A stretch of 64,000 nucleotides of DNA from UBA1563 sp041671545 (GTDB lineage: Bacteria > Bacteroidota > Ignavibacteria > Ignavibacteriales > Ignavibacteriaceae), in assembly GCA_041671545.1 (NCBI GenBank), contig JBAZBI010000002.1, positions 372,001 to 436,000 on the forward strand. Reading direction: 5' to 3'. Shown piece after piece: positions 15,883 through 25,471 of this stretch. The first letter of the stretch is position 1; each line of letters opens with the position of its first letter. The position numbers and the translations under genes were made by a program. Under the pieces are notes generated by a model that was not told where the DNA came from, did no database searches, and saw only the letters and a program-made list of their open reading frames with translations.

Positions 15883-18456
15883 CTATTTCACCAAACTCAT
15901 TTTACCGGTAACAAAATTATTCCCGGCGGTTACTTTATACAAATAAACTCCGCTCGGAACTGCTGATCCGGTTTCGTTTGTTCCATCCCAACGGGTAACA
16001 TAATTTCCTGCGGGGAGTTCTTTCTCAAAAAATGTTTTTATCAATTCACCGTTGATGCTGTAAATCTTAAGCGAAACATTTTGGTTCGCCATCGCATCGG
16101 GAATTGTGAAACTGATTATCGTTGAAGGATTAAACGGATTTGGGTAATTCTGCGCGACCAAATAATTCATACCGGAAACCGGGTTGTCGTTTCTTTCAAT
16201 CGAAGTAAACAACATCCGTCCATTTCCTTTTGAACCTCCATTGGAATTTGCTAAATAACAATTCACAAAAGAAGGTCGTGCTGAACCGCTTAAATATTGA
16301 GCTTCCCATTCTTCATCGGTTAAGCGCAAAAAGTTTGTTGATGTGTACTCGTGATAACTTAAAGCCGGACCGACAAAAGTTACAAGTTTATTCTCATCAT
16401 TATTTGCAATCCAGACACCGAGATTGAATGAACCGGTTCCAACATGTTTTACCCACCCAACGATTTTACCCGCTTCATTTGCCGGTGAAGTGTGAACGTC
16501 AGCAACCACCGAATGATTTATTTCTCCGTTATCGAATTGATTTAAACCTTTTTCATAAAATAATTTTGTGAACCAGCCGTCAAACTCTTTATGAGCATAA
16601 GGATCTGCCGGTTCGAGCACAAGTGTTGTTTGAAGAAAGTGTTTTTCTCGGTCAGTAAGAGATTCTTTACTGATCTCTTTTTGTGAAATACTACCGAGTG
16701 TATCCGCAATGGCGTAAAGGTTATTAAAATAATAAAGCACATCATTTTCAAAATATTCTTTATCAAAAGTAAGTGATTGAAACTTTTGTATTGCGATGGA
16801 GGCATAACTTTTCAGGTTCGTATAAAAATCAGGAAACGGTTCAACATAAACATAAGGAAAGGAGCAAGTTGGCACACCGGAATAAGATTGTTTTGCATAA
16901 AGAAGATTATCATGCCGGAGTTGCGCCCACGAAGCAAGTTGAGTGTTCATTTTTGACTGCCAGTATGCGGCTGTCTGCATAAACGGCGGAAGTTGTTCCC
17001 GATCTTTCGGCGGATTAATTGTTCTGATCGCATTCAACCAACTATTGTACATTGAACTATTCCAGAAATCATTCGAATATGCATCAATCAAATAACGCAA
17101 CGATGCAAGATTGGTCGAATAATGATATTGTTCAAGTTCGTTTTTAAGAAGCTGCGCGGACGCATCGTTTCCAAGAGCAAAAAGAACATCAAGTGAATTG
17201 GGAAGCATTCTTTTAATAAAGGTACCGTTATATTTTATTCGATCGTATACGACTTGAGAAAAAACATATGAATCAATAATAAACCGTTGACCAAGGAGAA
17301 GAAAAGCTGAAGCCGGAACGATTGAATCGGTACCGTTATTGATCAGTACTTGCGATAAAATGCGTTGATACGCAAACTCATTTTTACTTAACTCATGTTG
17401 AAATTCTTTAACTTTATTTGTGTCGAGCAAGTCACTCGGATCGGTTAATTGAATTTTTTCTTTTAAATAGTCAAGATTGTTTAAGGTAACATTATCCGAT
17501 TTCCCGACAAAGAATTCTATGATCCCGTCAATTTCATCGAAAGATGCTTGCACACCGGAAATGTTCAATAATTTTGAAATTAGTGTTGCATCTAAGATTT
17601 GTCTCTGAATATCAGTTTTGGATTGAAAAGAACATGACCCTCCTGCTATCGGTGGAGTTAAATAAATTTCCGTTCTTCCAAGCCACATCATTGCTTGAAA
17701 ATACTTTGCAAGTATGGGAAACATGATGTCGGTATAATGTCCCCGAACTTTAAACTGGCTAAAATCATAATTTCTGCAATTTTCAGAAAATAAAATAACC
17801 GGTTCCATCTTAAGTGATCCTATTTGCATGGTTAATGAATCGGCTTTGCCAAGATTTGTACTAAAAGTAAAATTGCTTTTTTGTGTGAGTAACCGATTTG
17901 CCATTCCTATATACAAATCAACATCTTCTAACGATTTTGTCATTCCCGGTTTATTTGCATACTGTGTTTTAAGTGTGGGAATCTGTTTCTGAAGTTTGTC
18001 AAGAATATCGGTTAATTTTGGAATGATATAGCCAAGTTCAACATCTTTCAAAATTTTATCGTAAGAAACATGAAGAGAATGGAGAATAGCATCGGTTGAA
18101 ATAAAAAGGGGTAAATCTTTGTAGAAAATATCTCTTAGTGCATCGCCGAGAGTTCTAGTTTTTAACCTCTCGGAAACCATAAATCCGTTTTTCTCAATCA
18201 GCGACTTTTCAGAGTCGCTCAATTGATATTTAATTTCTATATCATCAAGATATAACGCAGTTTGTGTTTGCGCCGGAATTTGATTGAGAAATATACCGGC
18301 ATCATGCAACTGCATAAGTTCTCCGCCATCCATATTTTGATGGGTTTCAACAAATTGTTTGTATGCTTCCACACTAAATGTGTTGGACTGTGAGAACATA
18401 GTACTTGAACAAAAGAACAAAATGAATAAAGGAAAAACCAGCGCCATTTTTTTCAT
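15883..18456 (-). CDS. DUF3160 protein with T9SS sorting domain (copy 2)
   Basis: This 857-residue paralogue has the same architecture as the genes on both sides: signal peptide (MKKMALVFPLFILFFCSSTMFSQ), DUF3160 body (LPLFISTDAILHSLHVSYDKI), the AYSNDFWNSSMYNSWLNAIR and KMNTQLASWAQLRHDNLLYAKQS stretches, and a C-terminal sorting domain. It differs from copy 1 mainly around residues 175-345 and 560-700, so those parts carry the divergence while the start of the body and the sorting domain are conserved. That pattern fits tandem duplication with later gene conversion or differing selection. The product is probably exported through T9SS and attached at the cell surface. Its function is unknown. 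Confidence 0.8.
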   Translation of the reverse strand: MKKMALVFPLFILFFCSSTMFSQSNTFSVEAYKQFVETHQNMDGGELMQLHDAGIFLNQIPAQTQTALYLDDIEIKYQLSDSEKSLIEKNGFMVSERLKTRTLGDALRDIFYKDLPLFISTDAILHSLHVSYDKILKDVELGYIIPKLTDILDKLQKQIPTLKTQYANKPGMTKSLEDVDLYIGMANRLLTQKSNFTFSTNLGKADSLTMQIGSLKMEPVILFSENCRNYDFSQFKVRGHYTDIMFPILAKYFQAMMWLGRTEIYLTPPIAGGSCSFQSKTDIQRQILDATLISKLLNISGVQASFDEIDGIIEFFVGKSDNVTLNNLDYLKEKIQLTDPSDLLDTNKVKEFQHELSKNEFAYQRILSQVLINNGTDSIVPASAFLLLGQRFIIDSYVFSQVVYDRIKYNGTFIKRMLPNSLDVLFALGNDASAQLLKNELEQYHYSTNLASLRYLIDAYSNDFWNSSMYNSWLNAIRTINPPKDREQLPPFMQTAAYWQSKMNTQLASWAQLRHDNLLYAKQSYSGVPTCSFPYVYVEPFPDFYTNLKSYASIAIQKFQSLTFDKEYFENDVLYYFNNLYAIADTLGSISQKEISKESLTDREKHFLQTTLVLEPADPYAHKEFDGWFTKLFYEKGLNQFDNGEINHSVVADVHTSPANEAGKIVGWVKHVGTGSFNLGVWIANNDENKLVTFVGPALSYHEYTSTNFLRLTDEEWEAQYLSGSARPSFVNCYLANSNGGSKGNGRMLFTSIERNDNPVSGMNYLVAQNYPNPFNPSTIISFTIPDAMANQNVSLKIYSINGELIKTFFEKELPAGNYVTRWDGTNETGSAVPSGVYLYKVTAGNNFVTGKMSLVK

Positions 18457-18552
18457 GTTATTGCCTCACTAATTTTAGTATAACAAATATTGAACATTTT
18501 CAATCACTCATCCCAACCTCCGGTAATTCAATTCCGGAGGTTTTAGAAATTT
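18457..18552. repeat. duplicated intergenic spacer (copy B) with hairpin
   Basis: This is the second copy of the spacer found at 15788-15882, with the same hairpin at 18515-18542. The near identity extends into the last codons of the upstream gene and into the ATG region of copy 2. Confidence 0.85.
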
Positions 18553-21108
18553 CTATTTCACCAAACTCATTTTACCGGTAACAAAATTATTCCCGGCGGT
18601 TACTTTATACAAATAAACTCCGCTCGGAACCGCTGATCCGATTTCGTTTGTTCCTTCCCAACGGGTAACATAATTCCCGGCAGGAAGTTCTTTTTCAAAA
18701 AATGTTTTAATCAATTCTCCGTTAATGCTGTAAATTTTTAGAGAAACATTCTGGTTCTCCATTGCATCGGGAATAGTGAAACTAATTATCGTTGAAGGAT
18801 TAAACGGATTGGGAAAATTCTGCGCAACCAAATAGTTCATTTCTGAAACCGGGTTATCTTTCCCTTCTATCGAAGTTAACAGCATTGGTCCACTTCCTTT
18901 TGTGTTTCCAGTCGAATCAGCTAAATAAAGATTAACAAAAGAAGGACGAAGCGCCGAGGAGTTATAAGAAGCTCGCCATTCTTCATCGGTTAAGCGCAAA
19001 AAGTTTGTTGAAGTGTATTCGTAATAACTTAACGCGGGACCAACATAAGCTGTCGGTTGACCTTCTTGATTGTTTGTAACATAAACTCCAAGATTCATCA
19101 TTCCCGTTCCAACATGTTTTACCCATCCAACTTGATTTCCAACTTCATCGGTTGGAGCCGTGTGTACATCTGCAACAAGTCGCTCATCTTCTTGAGCCAT
19201 TCCATACAAAAGTGAAAATATCCAGCCGTTAAACTCCGGTTGTCCGCACATGTGATCCGGATTAATAGTAACGGCGCATTCAAGAAATCTTGTTTCTGCT
19301 TCGGATAAAATTTGGTTACTCAACTCCTTCCCCGCAATAGTTCCAAGCGTATCGGAAATGTCATATAGCCGTTGAAAATAGTGAAGCATAGAATTTTTAT
19401 ACCATGTCTCTGAGAAGTTGAGCGCTTGAAATTTCTGCTTCGCGATATCCGCGTATAATTTTAAGTTCTGATAAAACTGCGGAAACGGTTCAACATAAAC
19501 AAAAGGATAGGAACAAATAACACCGCCACTGTTTGATTGTTTTGCGTATAAAAGATTGTCATGGCGAAGCTGCGCCCAGGAGGCAAGCTGAGTGTTCATC
19601 TTCGATTGCCAATAAGCGGCAGTCTGCATAAACTCCGGCATTTGTAAACGTTCTACCGGAGGATTAAGTGAACGAATAGCTTGCAGCCAAGCGTTGTACA
19701 TCGAACTTTTCCAAAAATCGGTTGAGTATTCATCTACTAAATAACGAAGCGAAGCGAGATTGGTTCCATAGTGATATTGATCAAGTTCCGGTTTAAGAAG
19801 CTGCCCGGCTCCATCATTTCCCAGAGCAAAAAGAACATCTAACGAATTGGGAAGCATTCTTCTTATGAAATTGTTGTTATATTTAATTCTATCGTAGGTA
19901 ACTTGAGAGAAGACGTATGAATCAATAATGAACCTTTGCCCGAGAAAAAGAAAAGCAGATGCAGGAACAATTGAATCAACTTCCGAAGCGGCGAGTACTT
20001 GCGATAAAATCCGCTGATACGCAAAATCATTTTTCTTTAATTCGTTCTGGAAATCTATTACTTTGTTGGTATCAAGCAAATCGCCTGGATCGTTTATTTG
20101 TACGGCATTTTTGAGGAAGGTGAGATTGTTGAAAGTGACGTTATCGGATTCCCCCACAAAAAATTTTATCACATCATCAATCTCATCAAATGCAGTTTGA
20201 GCGCCGGATAAATTCAACATCTCCGAAAGGAGTAACGCATCAATTATTTGCCGTTGAATATCAGCATCAGTTTGCGGCGGACAATTAAGGGGAATGGCGT
20301 TCGGTCGAATTAAATAAAATTCCGTTCTTCCAAGCCACATCATTGATTGAAAATATTTTGCAAGTTCGGGTCTGTGTTCGTCTGTATAATGTCCGCGTAC
20401 TTTAAATTGACTGAAATCAATATCTCTGCAATTTTCGGAGAATAACTTATAAGAATTGAGTTGATATGTGTTTATCAAATCCAAGATTTCGGCTTGTTTA
20501 GAAGTATTATTCGAGTAATAGTAATTCGAAGTACCGTTTAACAATTTTTGAGCAACACCCAAATACAAATCAATATCTTCAAGCGATTTTGTCATTCCCG
20601 GATTTGCCGTATAACGGATCTGAAGAACCGGAATTTGCTTGTGAATTAAATCTAGAATCTCTGTCAGTTTTGGAATGATGTATCCCAACTCAACATCTTT
20701 TAAAATGTTATCGTATGAAAGATGGAGCGAATGCAAGATCGCGTCGGTAGAAATGAAAAGAGGCAGATCGTTACGGAAAATATCAATAAAAGAAGCTTCA
20801 ACTGAAAGGGATTTCAAACGATCGGAAACCATAAAACCGTTTTTCTCGATCAGTGATTTTTCATAATCGGTTAATTTATATTTGAAAATAATGCTGTCGA
20901 GGAATAAAGCATTTTGAGTTTGCGCGGGAATTTGACCAAGAAAAGTTCCGGCGTCATGTAATTGTAAAACCTCTCCTGCATTCATATTTTGATGCGTGGA
21001 AAGGAATTGTTTGTATGCCTCAACAGTAAAAGTACCGGACTGGGGAAAGAGTAGAGTTGAGAAGAATATCAGCAGTGAAAAAATGATAATTGTATTTTTC
21101 TTTTTCAT
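18553..21108 (-). CDS. DUF3160 protein with T9SS sorting domain (copy 3)
   Basis: This 851-residue protein is the first and most divergent gene of the three-copy array. It has a signal peptide (MKKKNTIIIFSLLIFFSTLLFPQ), the DUF3160 body (FRNDLPLFISTDAILHSLHLSYDNILKDVELGYI, MMWLGRTEFYLIRP), and a sorting domain. Unlike copies 1 and 2 it lacks the TLGDALRDIFYKD wording (SVEASFIDIFRND instead) and has a shorter loop before ADVHTAPTDEVG. Its ribosome site is strong (AAGGAGGAACT just before ATG). It may head a transcript that also covers the two downstream copies, although the hairpins between them could limit read-through. Confidence 0.8.
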   Translation of the reverse strand: MKKKNTIIIFSLLIFFSTLLFPQSGTFTVEAYKQFLSTHQNMNAGEVLQLHDAGTFLGQIPAQTQNALFLDSIIFKYKLTDYEKSLIEKNGFMVSDRLKSLSVEASFIDIFRNDLPLFISTDAILHSLHLSYDNILKDVELGYIIPKLTEILDLIHKQIPVLQIRYTANPGMTKSLEDIDLYLGVAQKLLNGTSNYYYSNNTSKQAEILDLINTYQLNSYKLFSENCRDIDFSQFKVRGHYTDEHRPELAKYFQSMMWLGRTEFYLIRPNAIPLNCPPQTDADIQRQIIDALLLSEMLNLSGAQTAFDEIDDVIKFFVGESDNVTFNNLTFLKNAVQINDPGDLLDTNKVIDFQNELKKNDFAYQRILSQVLAASEVDSIVPASAFLFLGQRFIIDSYVFSQVTYDRIKYNNNFIRRMLPNSLDVLFALGNDGAGQLLKPELDQYHYGTNLASLRYLVDEYSTDFWKSSMYNAWLQAIRSLNPPVERLQMPEFMQTAAYWQSKMNTQLASWAQLRHDNLLYAKQSNSGGVICSYPFVYVEPFPQFYQNLKLYADIAKQKFQALNFSETWYKNSMLHYFQRLYDISDTLGTIAGKELSNQILSEAETRFLECAVTINPDHMCGQPEFNGWIFSLLYGMAQEDERLVADVHTAPTDEVGNQVGWVKHVGTGMMNLGVYVTNNQEGQPTAYVGPALSYYEYTSTNFLRLTDEEWRASYNSSALRPSFVNLYLADSTGNTKGSGPMLLTSIEGKDNPVSEMNYLVAQNFPNPFNPSTIISFTIPDAMENQNVSLKIYSINGELIKTFFEKELPAGNYVTRWEGTNEIGSAVPSGVYLYKVTAGNNFVTGKMSLVK

Positions 21109-21146
21109 AGTTCCTCCTTAACCTTGAACTAATTAAAAATTTATTA

Positions 21147-22487
21147 TTATTTGATAGCTACCCGAATAACATTGGTAACCTGATTATTACTGGAAGTACC
21201 TGAATAGTAGAGAAAATATTTATTATTAATCTTTCTGTAGAAAGGATATGCCACCTGGTACGTCTTCACTCCTTTTGTATTTGCAATAGTGAAAAAAGGT
21301 TTTGTGTCGGTTTTGTACCAAACATATCCGTCTTTTGAAGAAGCCATTCCAAAACCGGTGGAATTATTGTCCATATACATCATATCATATCTATCATTTT
21401 CAGCAACCACGGATGGATAATAAACTCGAGAGCCTTCCCAACTTTGAGATTTTATTAAAATAGGATTTGTTTCGCAGCGATTCCATGTTTTCCCGTCAGT
21501 CGAGGTTGCTAATGAAATTCCTCCGGTAAATTGGACTGGCATCGTTGATATTGGATTATAGCGAAACGAATAATATAAAAAGTAAACGCCATTAATTTTA
21601 ATTATATCTCCCGCACTAATTTGAAATTCAATTGAATTTGCTTTTAGTACGGGATCCGCATACCGTTGCCAATTAACACCATCTCTTGATTCTGCTAAAC
21701 CAACATGCCATTCTCCACTGGAGTTTTTAAATCCCTGATAATACATTTTATAAACGCCGTCTTCTTTTATAACTGCTCCGGGGACCACACAGTTGGCGTC
21801 CCATCGACTATACGAACTACTATCATTCCTCTGTAAATCAAATAGATTTTCTTTCACAACTTTCCAGGTAAAACCATCATACGACTCAGCATAACCGGTA
21901 TTAGGGGCTAATCCATATTTAAAAGTTGCGAACCACATTTTAAATATCCCCTCGTCGTACAACACTTTTTGCATATTATACCAAGCCGTAGAGTTACTAG
22001 AAGCCAAGGGAGGTAAAACCGGATTGAGTTCAAAATCGGTCCAGGTAGTTGAAGGAGTTTTTCCCCAGGTAACCAAAATATAAATACTTCCAAGTCCGGT
22101 GCTTGTTGGGATGAGTGTTAAATTAACTTGCGTGGTAATTCCATCTTGAACATTTACCGCAGTTTCACCGGCATAAACAATGGTTTGGAGACTATCATAA
22201 GCATTAATATTTAATTGCCAGGTTCCGATTGGAATGTTGTTGAGAGATAAATCTGCGGAGGTATCATTTATTAAATTGAGAGAGGCTTTGAGTGTATCAA
22301 AGTCGGTTCGGGAAAGGATGGCTTCCACTAGAACAACATTCTTGGGTGCGTTTTCTTTATCAATCTTGAAAAGCAAACCGCCTTTGTTAGCGTTCCTTTC
22401 AACTTCCACCGTTACAATTTTTTCTTTGCATCCGGTGAGGTAAATGATTAACACACTTAAAAACAGAATAATAAAATTCTTTTTCAT
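21147..22487 (-). CDS. lipoprotein with glycosidase-like beta-propeller (copy 1)
   Basis: This 446-residue protein has a lipoprotein signal peptide with lipobox LTGC (lipidated Cys near residue 20). Residues about 25-150 form a beta-rich region (GGLLFKIDKENAPKNVVLVEAILSR, ETAVNVQDGITTQVNLTL). The C-terminal part is a five-bladed-propeller-like domain with repeated F-K-M-W-F-A, YAESYDGFTWK, VYKMYYQGF, GLAESRDGVNWQRY and DGKTWNRCETNPIL units, as in GH43/GH32/GH130-type or sialidase-like proteins. Catalytic acids cannot be assigned with confidence, so it may bind rather than cleave glycans. The next gene upstream is a tandem paralogue. Confidence 0.7.
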   Translation of the reverse strand: MKKNFIILFLSVLIIYLTGCKEKIVTVEVERNANKGGLLFKIDKENAPKNVVLVEAILSRTDFDTLKASLNLINDTSADLSLNNIPIGTWQLNINAYDSLQTIVYAGETAVNVQDGITTQVNLTLIPTSTGLGSIYILVTWGKTPSTTWTDFELNPVLPPLASSNSTAWYNMQKVLYDEGIFKMWFATFKYGLAPNTGYAESYDGFTWKVVKENLFDLQRNDSSSYSRWDANCVVPGAVIKEDGVYKMYYQGFKNSSGEWHVGLAESRDGVNWQRYADPVLKANSIEFQISAGDIIKINGVYFLYYSFRYNPISTMPVQFTGGISLATSTDGKTWNRCETNPILIKSQSWEGSRVYYPSVVAENDRYDMMYMDNNSTGFGMASSKDGYVWYKTDTKPFFTIANTKGVKTYQVAYPFYRKINNKYFLYYSGTSSNNQVTNVIRVAIK

Positions 22488-22521
22488 AAAATCTCCAATA
22501 TTTTTCCACGCACAATTTATA

Positions 22522-23859
22522 TCACTTCACAGCCACTCTAATGGTGTTCGTTTGCATATCGCTATTAGATGAGCTGGAATAATATAGAAAATATTTGTTG
22601 TTAATTTTTCTCCAACTTGGGTAAACAACTTCATATACTTTTTCGCCTCTTGTATCAGCTAAAGTAAAGAAAGGTTTTGTGGTCGTTTGAATCCAAGTAT
22701 ATCCATCTTTTGAAGTAGCCAGACCAAAACCAGTGCCTTTGGCATCCATAAAAATCATATCATACCTATCATTCTCGACAATAACGGAGGGGTAATAAAC
22801 CTTTCCATCCCAACTTTGAGAATTTGATAAAATAGGATTTCCATTATATCGTGTCCATGTTTTTCCATCATTTGAGATTGCTAAAGAAATTCCTCCATTA
22901 AGTTGTGCAGGGGGCATCGTCTGAGGGTTAGAGCTAAATGAATAATACATAAAGTAAACGCCGTTAATTTTAACAATATCACCGGCAGAAACTCGATATT
23001 CGTTTGCAGTAGATTTTAATATTGGATCCGAATACCTCTTCCAATTGATTCCGTCACTTGATTCTGCCAATCCAACTTGCCATATACCATATGAATCCCT
23101 AAATCCACCGTAATACATTCTGTAAATACCCGCTTCTTTAATAATAGCTTCGGGAATAACACAATTTGCGTCCCATCTGTTAATGTTTGTGCTGTCATTA
23201 TTTTGTAAATTAAAAAGATTGGTCTTGATGATCTTCCAACTATAGCCATCGTAAGATTCTGCATAACCTGTATTTGGGGCAAATCCAGGTGTAAGAATCG
23301 CGAACCACATTTTAAACTTACCTTCGTCATAGATTACTTTTGGTTGATTACAGATAGATTGAGGGTGGTTTGTACTTGGCATTTTTAACACTGGATTCAT
23401 TTCATAATCACTCCATGTAGCCGAAGGCTTCGTTCCCCAGTTTACTAAAATATAAATATTTCCAAGTCCGGTGCTTGTTGGGATGAGTGTTAAATTAACT
23501 TGTGTGGTAATTCCATCTTGAACATTTACAGCCGTTTCGCCGGCGTAAACAATTTTTTGAAGACTGTCATACGCATTAACATTTAATTGCCATGTACCAA
23601 TTGGAATGTTGTTGAGAGCTAAATCTGCGGAAGTATCATTTATTAAATTGAGAGAGGCTTTGAGTGTATCAAAGTCAGTTCGGGAAAGTATGGCTTCAAC
23701 CATAACGACATTTTTAGGTGCGTTTTCTTTATCAATCTTGAAAAGCAAACCGCCTTTGTTTGCATTCTTTTCAACTTCAACCGTTACAATTTTTTCTTTG
23801 CATCCGGTGAGGCAAAAGAGAGATAGTCCAACAATAGTTATTAAGAAATATCTAAACAT
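22522..23859 (-). CDS. lipoprotein with glycosidase-like beta-propeller (copy 2)
   Basis: This 445-residue paralogue of the following gene was started at ATG 23859 because MFRYFLITIVGLSLFCLTGC is a clean lipoprotein signal with the lipid-bearing Cys near residue 20; a longer reading from 23883 adds residues before it. The N-terminal 130 residues are nearly identical to copy 1 even at the DNA level, while the propeller part (YAESYDGYSWK, IYRMYYGGF, GLAESSDGINWKRY) has diverged. The pair is transcribed toward the DUF3160 array on the same strand, and together they may decorate the cell envelope with carbohydrate-directed proteins. Confidence 0.7.
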   Translation of the reverse strand: MFRYFLITIVGLSLFCLTGCKEKIVTVEVEKNANKGGLLFKIDKENAPKNVVMVEAILSRTDFDTLKASLNLINDTSADLALNNIPIGTWQLNVNAYDSLQKIVYAGETAVNVQDGITTQVNLTLIPTSTGLGNIYILVNWGTKPSATWSDYEMNPVLKMPSTNHPQSICNQPKVIYDEGKFKMWFAILTPGFAPNTGYAESYDGYSWKIIKTNLFNLQNNDSTNINRWDANCVIPEAIIKEAGIYRMYYGGFRDSYGIWQVGLAESSDGINWKRYSDPILKSTANEYRVSAGDIVKINGVYFMYYSFSSNPQTMPPAQLNGGISLAISNDGKTWTRYNGNPILSNSQSWDGKVYYPSVIVENDRYDMIFMDAKGTGFGLATSKDGYTWIQTTTKPFFTLADTRGEKVYEVVYPSWRKINNKYFLYYSSSSNSDMQTNTIRVAVK

Positions 23860-24047
23860 AGAACCTCCAATAAATTTGCTCAAAACTTACCTTTTTTAAC
23901 TATAAAGTGCAAGTTGATATTTTATCGCAACCATTCCCAATTTTCCACCAACCACTATCGAACAACAACTAACCTTTTCTCCATTCCACTTCTTTTTAGT
24001 ATTTTGCCCGAAGAAAATTTGAAAACTTAAACAAAAATTCGAGGCTT

Positions 24048-25463
24048 ATGTTAGAGCAGCAAAGAACTATAAAAAATGAAGTTGCTATTACCGGAATTGG
24101 ACTTCATACCGGTACTACGTGTACTATGACGTTCAAACCGGCGCCGGAAAATTACGGCATCCGATTTGTCCGTACTGACCTAGGCGGAAATCCTGAAATC
24201 CCAGCTCTTGCCGATTATGTTGTTGATGTTTCGCGCGGAACAACTTTGGGAATCGGAGAAGCCAAAGTTTACACAGTTGAACACGTACTTGCCTCTGTAG
24301 TCGGTTTGCAGATCGATAACATCATTATCGAATTAGATGGAATTGAACCGCCGATTGGCGACGGAAGTGCGATGCCTTATGTTACAAAATTACTCGAAGC
24401 CGGATTTGTTCAGCAGGAAGCGCCGAAAGATTATTTGATCATCGATGAAACCGTAACGTTCCATGACGAAGAAAGACAAGTTGATATAGTTGCCCTTCCG
24501 CTTGATAGCTATCGAATCACCGTAATGGTAGATTATCAAAATCCGGCACTTGGAAGTCAGCACACGGGACTTTTCGATCTTGAAAAAGAATTTGTTACCG
24601 AATTTGCTCCGGCAAGAACTTTCTGCTTTTTAAGTGAAGTTGAACAACTTTCAGATTATGGATTGATCAAAGGCGGGGATATTGATAACGCTGTAGTGAT
24701 TGTTGATAAAACCGTTGTTGAAGGGGAACTCGATCAACTAAGGATCAAGTTGGGAATTGAGAACGAAGTTACTCTTGGCGAGAACGGAATATTAAATAAT
24801 AAAACTTTGCATTTTAGAAATGAACCGGTCCGCCACAAACTGCTTGATATGATCGGCGATTTAGCGCTCATAGGAGTTCCGATCAAAGCGCAAATATTAG
24901 CTGCCCGCCCCGGACACAAAGCCAATGTTGAATTTGCCAAAATGATCCGCAAATTATATCAGCAGAAAAAACTCGTCCGCAAATATCAACATGTAAAAAA
25001 AGAAGGCGTGGTCTTTGATATTAATGCGATCATGAAAATTCTTCCGCATCGTTATCCATTTCTTTTAGTTGATAAAATAACGCAGCTTGATATGGATAAA
25101 AAAGTTGTCGGCGAAAAATCTGTTACAATCAATGAACCGTTTTTTCAAGGACATTTTCCAGGACAGCCAATTATGCCTGGAGTTATGATCATTGAATCAA
25201 TGGCGCAAACCGGCGGAATTCTTCTCTTAAATTCTTTTCCCAATCCGGAAGAAAAACTTGTCATGTTCATGCAGATAAATAATGCTAAGTTCAGAAAACC
25301 GGTTGTGCCGGGGGATGTTTTGACTCTTGAAGTTGAATTGGTGAACAAGAAAAGTAAAGTTGTAATGATGTCCGGCAAAGCATTTGTTGATGAGGTGCTT
25401 GTAGCTGAAGCCGATTTTATGGCGGCGATTGTTGATAAAAACGGAAACTCAAAAAAATCTTAA
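24048..25463 (+). CDS. lpxC-fabZ: bifunctional UDP-3-O-acyl-GlcNAc deacetylase / 3-hydroxyacyl-ACP dehydratase
   Basis: This 471-residue fusion belongs to the lipid A and fatty acid pathways. Residues 1 to about 305 are LpxC: TGIGLHTGTTCTM, the zinc-site YTVEHVLASVVGLQIDN, DGIEPPIGDGSAMPYV, and the RHKLLDMIGDLALIG stretch with zinc His and Asp. Residues about 320-465 are FabZ: ILPHRYPFLLVDKI and FFQGHFPGQPIMPGVMIIESMAQ, containing the catalytic His and Glu. LpxC-FabZ fusions are characteristic of Bacteroidota/Chlorobiota. lpxA follows after eight bases. The promoter is not firmly located; TAGTATTTTG at 23997-24006 is a near match to the TAnnTTTG element. Confidence 0.96.
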   Translation: MLEQQRTIKNEVAITGIGLHTGTTCTMTFKPAPENYGIRFVRTDLGGNPEIPALADYVVDVSRGTTLGIGEAKVYTVEHVLASVVGLQIDNIIIELDGIEPPIGDGSAMPYVTKLLEAGFVQQEAPKDYLIIDETVTFHDEERQVDIVALPLDSYRITVMVDYQNPALGSQHTGLFDLEKEFVTEFAPARTFCFLSEVEQLSDYGLIKGGDIDNAVVIVDKTVVEGELDQLRIKLGIENEVTLGENGILNNKTLHFRNEPVRHKLLDMIGDLALIGVPIKAQILAARPGHKANVEFAKMIRKLYQQKKLVRKYQHVKKEGVVFDINAIMKILPHRYPFLLVDKITQLDMDKKVVGEKSVTINEPFFQGHFPGQPIMPGVMIIESMAQTGGILLLNSFPNPEEKLVMFMQINNAKFRKPVVPGDVLTLEVELVNKKSKVVMMSGKAFVDEVLVAEADFMAAIVDKNGNSKKS

Positions 25464-25471
25464 TAAATAAA

